Part shown: piece by piece, positions 1-5,029 of the stretch
How positions within the stretch are numbered: the stretch's first letter is position 1
Layout of the letters: each line of letters begins with the position of its first letter
Source of the DNA: Xanthobacteraceae bacterium
GTDB lineage: Bacteria; Pseudomonadota; Alphaproteobacteria; Rhizobiales; Xanthobacteraceae
Length of the DNA: 6,683 bases
Direction: 5' to 3'
Assembly: GCA_030044035.1 (NCBI GenBank)
Contig: JASHWN010000516.1
Location: forward strand, 1-6,683
Program-made: the position numbers and the translations under genes
Notes under the pieces: model-generated
Databases searched by the model: none
What the model saw: the letters and a program-made list of their open reading frames with translations, nothing else
Told to the model about the DNA's origin: nothing

Positions 1-350
1 TCCATCACGTCGAGCCAGGCGCGCGCCGAGAGCACGGTGCCTTCGATCTTGGCGCGGTTGCGCACGATGCCGGCATCGGCCATCAGGCGCTCGATCTTCG
101 CCGGCCGATAGCGCGCGATCTTGTCCGGCACAAAGCCGTCGAAGGCGCGCCGGAAATTGTCGCGCTTGCGCAGGATCGTGATCCACGACAGGCCGGCTTG
201 AAAACCGTCGAGCATCAGCTTCTCGAACAGCGCGCGGTCGTCATATTCGGGCACGCCCCATTCGGTGTCGTGATAGGCGACGTAGAGCGCATCGTCCTTG
301 GGCCACGGGCAGCGCGTGGTCTTTGCCTCGGCTGGCGCGGGAGAGCTCAT
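1..350 (-). CDS. tag: DNA-3-methyladenine glycosylase I (Tag), 3' part beyond the window
   Basis: Base-excision repair enzyme that removes 3-methyladenine from alkylated DNA and leaves an abasic site; cytoplasmic. The first 116 codons are present and the C-terminal third lies past the left edge. Residues 14-32 (CPWPKD..LYVAYHDTEWG) and 51-59 (QAGLSWITI) match the N-terminal half of E. coli Tag with an offset of about +10. Visible counterparts are Cys14 and His27 (zinc ligands Cys4 and His17 in E. coli), Tyr26 (Tyr16) and Trp56 (Trp46). The position of E. coli Glu38, a base-recognition residue, is Asp48 here. The ATG at 350 overlaps the ygfZ stop as ATGA, and AAGG lies 7 nt upstream (358-361), so the start is well supported and translation is probably coupled to ygfZ. 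The remaining zinc ligands would be in the missing C-terminus. Confidence 0.93.
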   Translation of the reverse strand, partial: MSSPAPAEAKTTRCPWPKDDALYVAYHDTEWGVPEYDDRALFEKLMLDGFQAGLSWITILRKRDNFRRAFDGFVPDKIARYRPAKIERLMADAGIVRNRAKIEGTVLSARAWLDVM

Positions 351-1273
351 TCGGCGGCCTTGCTTTCGCCCGGAAACGCGAACTTCGCCCAGTCCGGCTT
401 GATGGGGTGGACCGGAACGCCGGCGGCCGTGAGCGTCTCGGCATTGGAGAGGGCGTCGGCTACGCGATCGAGGCGCAACAGCGCGATGCCGCGCCCCGCG
501 GCGGCCGAGCCCATCACGCCAAGCGCGCGGTCGCCGGCGACCACCGGCGCGGCGCGCTCGGGCGCGGCGCCATCATCATACTGAATCGGCACGGCGCGGC
601 TGCGCGCGGTGCCGCGGTGCTCCATGCGCGAGACGACCTCCTGGCCGATGTAACAGCCTTTCTGGAAGTCGACGCCGCCAAGCTGATCCATGTCGGCTTC
701 ATGCGGGAAGGCATCGCCATAGGCGAAATCGAGCCCGCCGCGCGGGATGCCGAGCGCAATGCGATGCGCCTCATAGGCGGCGGCATCGACGAGCTCGGCG
801 CCGAGCGCAGCGGCCGCCGCGGCGGCGCGATGCGGCGGCAGCATGACGCGCAGCCCCAGCGCGGGCAGCCGCGGATCCTCATAGCCAAGGCCTATGGCCT
901 CGCCGGTTTCGTTCGCAGCCGGCAAGGAGCCACGGCGCGAAGTGCCGTTCCAGGCGGCCAGCACGCCAAGCACATCCGATAAATCCTCGGCGATGACCTT
1001 GGCGCGGAGCTTATAAAGGTTGAGCTTGTCGATGAGGCTCGCGATTTGCGCGCGCTCCACATCGAGAAAGAAGCCGCCGCCGGCACTCGCGGGCGCCTCC
1101 GTGACCAGAAAGTCCGCAATAATTTTTCCCTGCGGCGTCAACAGCGCGCAAAATCTTGCTTCGCCGGGCTTGAGATCGAGAACGTCAGCCGTGACGAGGC
1201 CATGAAGAAATTTGCGGGCGTCGTCGCCGACGACCTTGACCACGCCGCGTTCCGGCAGAAGGGCCGATTTCAT
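347..1273 (-). CDS. ygfZ: Folate-binding protein YgfZ (GcvT-like, Fe-S cluster assembly/repair)
   Basis: Cytoplasmic tetrahydrofolate-binding protein of the YgfZ/IBA57 family, related to the GcvT aminomethyltransferase fold, which supports maturation or repair of certain Fe-S enzymes. The protein is 308 aa, normal for the family. The diagnostic signature KGCYIGQE is at residues 205-212, with the conserved cysteine at 207, followed by VVSRMEHRG (213-221). The N-terminus (LPERGVVKVVGDDARKFLHG, 6-25) is the usual YgfZ/GcvT opening. Residues 150-156 are an alanine run, typical low-complexity sequence in a GC-rich gene. The ATG at 1273 is used because the family N-terminus begins directly there; the ribosome binding site is weak (GGAA roughly 10 nt upstream). 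The gene is first in a minus-strand unit, with tag starting inside its stop codon, and is divergent from the response regulator at 1536. Confidence 0.95.
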   Translation of the reverse strand: MKSALLPERGVVKVVGDDARKFLHGLVTADVLDLKPGEARFCALLTPQGKIIADFLVTEAPASAGGGFFLDVERAQIASLIDKLNLYKLRAKVIAEDLSDVLGVLAAWNGTSRRGSLPAANETGEAIGLGYEDPRLPALGLRVMLPPHRAAAAAAALGAELVDAAAYEAHRIALGIPRGGLDFAYGDAFPHEADMDQLGGVDFQKGCYIGQEVVSRMEHRGTARSRAVPIQYDDGAAPERAAPVVAGDRALGVMGSAAAGRGIALLRLDRVADALSNAETLTAAGVPVHPIKPDWAKFAFPGESKAAE

Positions 1274-1535
1274 TCGCGCTGCATTCCGGGCAACCGCAAT
1301 GGAACCTAGGGCCTTCGCGCATGGCGCTCAAGGGTGCAGTCCTGACGCGTACATCTGGGCGGCTGCAGCGGCCCCTTTCGCGGAATGGTTGCTGAGAAAT
1401 ATTTTGCGCTTAGGGATGAAGTTGCCTTCGGGTGGGTTCTGCAATCATGTTAAATTTGCCACGCAGACAGGTGTGCCGCTTGTCACTCGCTTGCCTTTGG
1501 CAAGAGATAGCATGCGTTGTTTTCGGGGATGACGC
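1274..1535. promoter_or_regulatory. Divergent intergenic region between ygfZ-tag and the response regulator
   Basis: This 262-bp gap between divergent genes must carry both promoters. It is locally more AT-rich (around 1395-1460) than the flanking genes. I see no convincing ORF, RNA gene or riboswitch. The clearest signals are near its right end: a TTGTCA hexamer at 1480-1485, a small perfect inverted repeat at 1491-1503, and a Shine-Dalgarno GGGGA at 1525-1529. No clear promoter for ygfZ was found by eye. Confidence 0.5.
1480..1510 (+). promoter_or_regulatory. Possible promoter with embedded inverted repeat, response regulator gene
   Basis: TTGTCA (1480-1485) resembles a -35 box. The matching -10 region near 1503-1510 (GAGATA/AGATAG) is poor, matching few consensus positions. 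Between them TTGCC-TTT-GGCAA (1491-1503) is a perfect 5-bp inverted repeat that could be an operator half-site pair or chance. This is a weak, by-eye assignment. Confidence 0.2.
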
Positions 1536-2291
1536 ATGGTCGACGAGTTATTGTCGCTGCGCGTGATCCTTGCTGCCAAAGCGCAAGAGGATCACGACCT
1601 GTTTCGCCAAGCGGTCGCCTCGGTGTCGGTGCCGATCGAGTTCGAGGCTGCGGACGGCGGCGCCGCGGCAACACGCTGCGTCGCCGACGGCGCCGACCTC
1701 GTGTACCTCGATAACGGCCTGACGCCGGTCGAAATCGCACAACTCGTCGCCGCCGCACGCACGACACCAACCCCGCCGTTCACCGTTCTGCTGGCGGCTC
1801 CGAACGGCGACGCGCCAGCCTTCGTGACCGATGCACTCGCCGCCAAGCCGGACGGCCTCGAGGAAGCGAAGCGGCTCATCGCCCGCTCGATTCGGATCCG
1901 GCTGCCGAGCCGCGTGCTGGTGGTCGATGATTCGTCGACCATGCGCAGCATCGTGCGCAAGCTGTTGGCCGGAACGCGATTCCCGCTTGAAATTATGGAG
2001 GCGGACGAGGGCTTCGCTGCACTCAAACAGGTCGGCGAAGCCGGTATCGATCTCGTGTTCCTCGACTACAACATGCCGGGCTTTTCCGGCCTGGAGACGC
2101 TTGCCGAATTCAAGCGTGAGAAGCGGCGGGTGAGCGTCGTGGTCATGACGTCGGCCAACGATGAATCGCTGCCGGACCGCGCGCGCGAGCATGGCGCCGC
2201 TTTTCTGAAGAAGCCGTTTTATGCGGCCGATATCGAAGCGATGCTGTGCCGCTTCTACGGCCTGCGCGCGCTCAACCCGAAACGGGCTTAG
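1536..2291 (+). CDS. Response regulator with two tandem receiver domains, the first degenerate
   Basis: Two-component signalling protein of 251 aa with no DNA-binding or enzymatic output domain, so probably a phospho-relay or CheY-like adaptor in the cytoplasm. The second receiver (about 125-243) is canonical: Asp131/Asp132 acidic pocket, Asp177 phosphoacceptor in DLVFLDYNMPGFSG, Thr205 switch in VVVMTSAND, and Lys226 in FLKKPF. The first receiver (about 8-118) keeps the fold pattern: DLVYLD puts Asp59 at the phosphoacceptor position and Lys104-Pro105 matches the conserved KP. However, the acidic pair is Ala14/Lys15 and the switch residue is Ala87, so normal Mg-dependent phosphorylation there is unlikely. 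The ATG at 1536 has GGGGA (1525-1529) 6 nt upstream. The gene is alone on this strand with no histidine kinase nearby, so its partner is unknown. The tandem-receiver layout recalls PleD without its GGDEF domain. Confidence 0.9.
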   Translation: MVDELLSLRVILAAKAQEDHDLFRQAVASVSVPIEFEAADGGAAATRCVADGADLVYLDNGLTPVEIAQLVAAARTTPTPPFTVLLAAPNGDAPAFVTDALAAKPDGLEEAKRLIARSIRIRLPSRVLVVDDSSTMRSIVRKLLAGTRFPLEIMEADEGFAALKQVGEAGIDLVFLDYNMPGFSGLETLAEFKREKRRVSVVVMTSANDESLPDRAREHGAAFLKKPFYAADIEAMLCRFYGLRALNPKRA

Positions 2292-2323
2292 GACTTATAC
2301 AACGGCCTTAGTCGTTGGCTCAT

Positions 2324-2425
2324 TGTCATCACCCGCGAAAGCGGGTGATCCAGTAATCACAGACAGTCGAGCTTATGCTCCGGCATCAGTGGTTACTGGA
2401 GGCCCCGCTTTCGCGGGGCATGACA
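2324..2425. repeat. 102-bp composite palindromic repeat (two nested hairpins)
   Basis: The ends are inverted copies: arm 2324-2360 matches the reverse complement of arm 2389-2425 at 31 of 37 positions. Each arm is also a hairpin. The left arm has a perfect 9-bp stem, ATCACCCGC/GCGGGTGAT with loop GAAA (2328-2349). The right arm has a 7-bp stem, GCCCCGC/GCGGGGC with loop TTTC (2402-2419). The 28-bp centre (2361-2388) contains GAGC-TTAT-GCTC. No target-site duplication is evident. This architecture, including the CCAGTAA motif beside each hairpin, resembles dispersed intergenic repeats I recall from Bradyrhizobium-type genomes; copy number cannot be seen here. It begins 32 bp after the response-regulator stop and lies between convergent genes, so it may also act as a bidirectional barrier or transcript end, although neither hairpin has a T-run. 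Confidence 0.8.
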
Positions 2426-2450
2426 GGTCAGGGCTTCTTGCCGCTCTTAA

Positions 2451-2738
2451 TTATTGCCGCGACAATTGCACCGAGAATTCGCCGTTGCGAATGCGGGTGC
2501 CGAGGTTTTCCGCATACCGCGCCGCGGGCTCCTCGCCATAGGTCGAGATCAGTTCGGCAAGGGCGAGAAACAGCGCTGTCTGCGCCAGGCAATCGCCGTC
2601 GATGCCGTCGTGCCGCGCCTCGGTCCAGGCGTCCTGCAGATAGCCGAGCGCGAGGCGCTTCTGCTCATGATCGGCCGCGGGTTCGCGTACGCAAAGATTT
2701 GTTGCCATTCTCATCGCTATCACTTGAAACCGCTGCAC
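2451..2738 (-). CDS. Small hypothetical protein, 95 aa
   Basis: I do not recognise a named family. The protein is soluble-looking and mostly helical in character, with no signal peptide or membrane segment. Residues 18-43 (REPAADHEQKRLALGYLQ and the following DAWTEARH) and 54-88 (ALFLALAELISTYGEE through RIRNGEF) look like two amphipathic helical stretches. It has two cysteines (16 and 50). Codon use is like its neighbours and the frame has a credible protein composition, so I take it as real. The start is uncertain. GTG at 2738 has AGGGA 7 nt upstream (2746-2750), which favours it, but ATG at 2714 or 2708 would give 87 or 85 aa and cannot be excluded. It converges on the response regulator, with the palindromic repeat between them, and is downstream of the TIGR02301 gene on the same strand after a 111-bp gap. 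Confidence 0.7.
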   Translation of the reverse strand: MQRFQVIAMRMATNLCVREPAADHEQKRLALGYLQDAWTEARHDGIDGDCLAQTALFLALAELISTYGEEPAARYAENLGTRIRNGEFSVQLSRQ

Positions 2739-2849
2739 GGCGGCGTCCCTACCCCAGAGCCGACGTTAGCACGGCACGTTTCGCCCCCAATTCGAACCTT
2801 GAGGAAGGGTTAACAGCGCCGATACCCAGCAGTCGCGCGCAGGCGGGCC

Positions 2850-3395
2850 TTAATTGGCGTAGCGGGCGGTGATGTCGCGGGCGATCTCGGCGCCCTCCTG
2901 CAGGTAGCGGTGGATCGCCACATTGGCCGCCGGCGTGCAGGTCCGATAGCTCTGTTGAAAACCGGCATAGCCGCGGTTGAAAGCCTGCACCATCTGGTCA
3001 TGGCGCGGACCGCTCGGCGCCTCGGCGTCGATGAGATTCTGCGCCTCGTCGCGCCACTTCTGGCCTTCGTTCGAGCCGCAAATGCCGCGCAGAAAGTGCA
3101 AGGCGCCGAGGATTTCGGCGAGCCGCTGCAGATCGGGATCGTACGGCGTCGGCGCCGAGGGTGCGGCTTCAGGCTGTTGCGGCAGAAGCTTCGGCGGCTG
3201 CGCCGGCGCTGGCGCTGGCCGCGCGCGTTGCTGCGGTTGCGGTTGCGACTGGAAGAATGGAAAGAACTGTGCGCCGGCGGGTGCCTCTCCGAGGAGAGAT
3301 ACGAGGGCAGCGACTATGGTGATGCGCAGCAGCGATGCTGCTGCCGCCGATAAATGGGCAAGGCGCGGCCCGCGCTGAGCGTACGAATGCGGCAT
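2850..3395 (-). CDS. TIGR02301 (DUF2385) family secreted protein
   Basis: Exported protein of unknown function in an alphaproteobacterial family marked by two well-separated cysteines thought to form a disulfide. With the ATG at 3395 it is 181 aa. A basic N-terminus is followed by a hydrophobic stretch (about 18-36) and a signal-peptidase-like site after the AGA at residues 40-42. Next comes a proline/glutamine/alanine-rich linker (about 47-83). The conserved domain (about 84-181) contains YDPDLQRLAEILGALHFLR, with Cys106 in GICGSNEGQKWR and Cys153 in SYRTCTPAA. The protein probably acts in the periplasm. The frame extends to a TTG at 3407 that overlaps the NUDIX stop (TTGA), giving 185 aa. 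I prefer the ATG, 8 nt past that stop, because neither site has a clear Shine-Dalgarno. Co-transcription with the upstream NUDIX gene is very likely. Confidence 0.88.
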   Translation of the reverse strand: MPHSYAQRGPRLAHLSAAAASLLRITIVAALVSLLGEAPAGAQFFPFFQSQPQPQQRARPAPAPAQPPKLLPQQPEAAPSAPTPYDPDLQRLAEILGALHFLRGICGSNEGQKWRDEAQNLIDAEAPSGPRHDQMVQAFNRGYAGFQQSYRTCTPAANVAIHRYLQEGAEIARDITARYAN

Positions 3396-3403
3396 GGTCG
3401 TGC

Positions 3404-3844
3404 TCAAGAACCCGCCGCCGCGATCCGTTCGGCGGCAGCGGCCACGATCTGGGCCAAGCCTTCGGTGGTCGTCAATCCGCCAAGCTCCGCCGGATTGAGC
3501 CAGTGCGCTTCGGCCAGTTCCTCGTTGAGCGTCACGTCGCCGGCGATCCAGCGCGCCGCGAACGGCAGAATGACGAAGTGCCGCTCGACCTTGCCGGCGG
3601 CATCGCGCGCGATCGCCTGCCGATAGCCGGCAAGCGCGACCGGCTTGACCTCGAGCCCGGTTTCCTCGCGCACCTCGCGGATCACCGCCTCCTCGAGCGT
3701 TTCGCCGAGCTCGACGCCGCCGCCCGGCAGCGTGTAGAGGCCGTGCGCCGGCGGCCGCGCCCGCCGTACGATGAGCACGCGGCCGTCGCGGAAGATGGCG
3801 GCGCTGACCGCGAGATACGGCCGCGCCGGGTAGCTGCGCGCCAT
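3404..3844 (-). CDS. NUDIX hydrolase (MutT/ADP-ribose pyrophosphatase-like)
   Basis: Hydrolase of nucleoside diphosphates linked to another moiety; the substrate is not predictable from sequence alone. With the ATG at 3844 it is 146 aa, normal for a single NUDIX domain. The Nudix box Gx5Ex7REUxEExGU is complete at residues 42-64 (G42, E48, REVREETGL 56-64), with metal-binding glutamates 57, 60 and 61. The strand before it reads YLAVSAAIFRDGRVLIVRRA, typical of MutT-like members. The start is uncertain: the frame continues upstream to TTG at 3880 (158 aa), and an AAGGAG lies further upstream without a standard start after it. I chose the ATG because MARSYPARPYLAVSAA looks like a normal family beginning. 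The gene is first of a two-gene unit with the TIGR02301 gene and divergent from the SRAP gene. A role in cleaning the nucleotide pool is possible but is inference. Confidence 0.92.
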   Translation of the reverse strand: MARSYPARPYLAVSAAIFRDGRVLIVRRARPPAHGLYTLPGGGVELGETLEEAVIREVREETGLEVKPVALAGYRQAIARDAAGKVERHFVILPFAARWIAGDVTLNEELAEAHWLNPAELGGLTTTEGLAQIVAAAAERIAAAGS

Positions 3845-3930
3845 CTCGCTCGTGGTGAAAACCTGCTTTGTTGCGGACAAGCCGACGATGTCCTGGATAT
3901 GCCGCCGCAGCGGGATTATCTCCTTAGCGT
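3845..3930. promoter_or_regulatory. Short divergent promoter region, NUDIX / SRAP
   Basis: Only 86 bp (or 50 bp if NUDIX begins at the TTG at 3880) separate the two divergent starts, so their promoters must abut or overlap. On the minus strand an AAGGAG (3925 to 3920) sits in the NUDIX frame but is followed by no ATG, GTG or TTG at normal spacing. On the plus strand I see no strong -35/-10 pair and no alphaproteobacterial LexA direct repeat. Confidence 0.4.
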
Positions 3931-4698
3931 ATGTGCGGACGTTATGTCATCACGTCGCCGCCGGCGGCGATCCGCGCGCTGTTCGGCTATCCGGAACAGC
4001 CGAATTTTCCGCCGCGCTACAACGTGGCGCCGACGCAGCCGGTTCCGATCGTGCGGGTTGCCGAGGGCAAGCGCCACTTCGCGCTGGTGCGCTGGGGTTT
4101 TATTCCGGGCTGGGTGAAAGATCCGAAAAGCGTCTCGCTGTTGATCAACGCGCGCGCCGAATCGGTGGTCGGCAAGCCGGCCTTTCGCAACGCCATGCGG
4201 CGGCGGCGCTGCCTCATCCCAGCCGACGGCTTTTACGAATGGCGGGAGACCGGCGGCCGCAAGCAGGCTTACTTCGTGCGCCGCAAGGACGGCGCCCCGT
4301 TCGCGTTCGCCGGATTGTGGGAGAGCTGGACCGGACCGAACGGCGAAGAGCTCGACACCGCGGCCATCGTCACCACGCTCGCCAACCGCACGCTGTCGTT
4401 CATTCACGGCCGCATGCCGGTGATCCTGCCGCCGGATGCGTTCGATCTTTGGCTCGATTGCGCCAAGGTCGATGCGCCGACCGCTGCGGCGCTGCTCGTG
4501 CCGGCACGCGACGACTTGTTGGAAGCCTACCAGGTCTCGCCCGCCGTCAACCGCGTCGCCAACGATTCCGCAGCGCTCATCGCGCCCTATGTCGAGGGTG
4601 CGGACGAAACGGCGGCGCCGCAAAAGGCAAGCGCCGGTGCAGCGGAGGTGAAACCAAACTCCGCCAAAAAATCGAACGATCAGCTGTCGCTGCTTTAA
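3931..4698 (+). CDS. yedK: SRAP domain abasic-site protein (YedK/HMCES family) with C-terminal QLSLL
   Basis: Protein of the SOS response-associated peptidase family, 255 aa. Members recognise abasic sites in single-stranded DNA and form a covalent thiazolidine link through the amino-terminal cysteine, shielding the site at replication forks. All key residues are visible: Cys2 directly after Met1 (MCGRY), Asn73 in INARAE, Glu103 in DGFYEW, and His159 in FIHGRMPVIL. The SRAP fold covers about 2-220. Residues about 222-250 are a low-complexity, probably disordered tail that ends in QLSLL (251-255), which fits the bacterial beta-clamp-binding pattern QL(S/D)LF apart from the last residue. The ATG at 3931 is fixed because Cys must be residue 2. 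There is no good Shine-Dalgarno within 12 nt, so expression may be low or leaderless. I see no GTTC-N7-GTTC LexA box upstream. It is divergent from the NUDIX gene and ends in a 4-bp overlap with the convergent DUF1127 gene. Confidence 0.95.
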   Translation: MCGRYVITSPPAAIRALFGYPEQPNFPPRYNVAPTQPVPIVRVAEGKRHFALVRWGFIPGWVKDPKSVSLLINARAESVVGKPAFRNAMRRRRCLIPADGFYEWRETGGRKQAYFVRRKDGAPFAFAGLWESWTGPNGEELDTAAIVTTLANRTLSFIHGRMPVILPPDAFDLWLDCAKVDAPTAAALLVPARDDLLEAYQVSPAVNRVANDSAALIAPYVEGADETAAPQKASAGAAEVKPNSAKKSNDQLSLL

Positions 4699-4928
4699 TC
4701 GGGCCAGAACGGCCGGTTGGCCCACTCCAGTGCGTCATAGCGTTTCATGCCGATGTCGGCCGCCGCACGATGATCGATAGCCATGTAGTCCAGCAGCTGT
4801 TGGCGCTCGCGCTGGCGCTGCCGGCATGACCGCATCCAGACGATGGCGTCGCGGCAAAATGCTCGCAAGGAAAACGTCCGCAACGGTATCGCGGCGGGAG
4901 CAGCGTCACGCTCGGTATAGCAGGACAT
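4695..4928 (-). CDS. DUF1127 (YjiS-like) small protein
   Basis: Small basic protein of 77 aa. The C-terminal part (about 33-77) carries the DUF1127 pattern: a basic start (RQRQRERQQLLDYM, 37-50), then DHRAAADIGMKRYDALEWAN (52-71) and a terminal RPFW. In alphaproteobacteria such short proteins have been linked to RNA-binding and to phosphate or carbon physiology, but the role of this one is unknown. The N-terminal 32 residues are an extension with Cys3 and Cys25 (a third cysteine, Cys35, is at the domain edge) and no clear similarity. The ATG at 4928 has a modest GAGCGAG-type Shine-Dalgarno 8 nt upstream. The stop overlaps the SRAP stop by four bases, tail to tail. The FAD dehydrogenase gene lies 101 bp upstream on the same strand, so read-through from it is possible. 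Confidence 0.82.
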   Translation of the reverse strand: MSCYTERDAAPAAIPLRTFSLRAFCRDAIVWMRSCRQRQRERQQLLDYMAIDHRAAADIGMKRYDALEWANRPFWPD

Positions 4929-5029
4929 AACGACGACTCGCTCCGATTCTGTCGATCGAGAGCAAATCTCCTGCCTTTATCGATTGGCCGACACCCGTTT
5001 CCTGTCTTCGCGGCAGTCTGCGCAGAAGC
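4929..5029. other. Intergenic gap between FAD dehydrogenase and DUF1127 gene
   Basis: 101 bp between two same-strand genes. Just after the dehydrogenase stop a bulged inverted repeat (CTTC-T-GCG ... CGC-GAAG, 5005-5027 read on the minus strand) could form a weak hairpin, but it lacks a T-run. I see no clear promoter for the DUF1127 gene. Confidence 0.3.

Noticed and set aside
323..982. Plus-strand open frame of about 219 codons antisense to ygfZ
   Set aside because: Shadow of ygfZ; the minus strand carries the KGCYIGQE signature.
1548..2192. Minus-strand open frame of about 214 codons opposite the response regulator
   Set aside because: Low-information His/Arg-rich translation; the plus frame has the receiver motifs.
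2328..2349. Rho-independent terminator for the response regulator
   Set aside because: The stem is strong but no T-run follows on either strand, and it is part of a larger repeat. A transcript-ending role is possible but not called.
2324..2425. CRISPR repeat or attachment site
   Set aside because: A single inverted unit with no repeated spacer structure, no target-site duplication and no integrase or tRNA nearby.
2810..3001. Small minus-strand frame of 63 codons overlapping the end of the TIGR02301 gene
   Set aside because: Its Arg/Ala/Thr/Pro-rich translation looks like frame noise and it overlaps conserved coding sequence in another frame.
3978..4000. GCTGTTC-N9-GAACAGC inverted repeat as a LexA/SOS box for SRAP
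   Set aside because: It lies inside the coding sequence (codons 16-24), and alphaproteobacterial LexA uses the direct repeat GTTC-N7-GTTC, which I do not find upstream of the gene.
3852..4829. Plus-strand open frame of about 325 codons overlapping SRAP in another frame
   Set aside because: Arg/Ala/Gly-rich composition with no motifs, while the SRAP frame has all catalytic residues.
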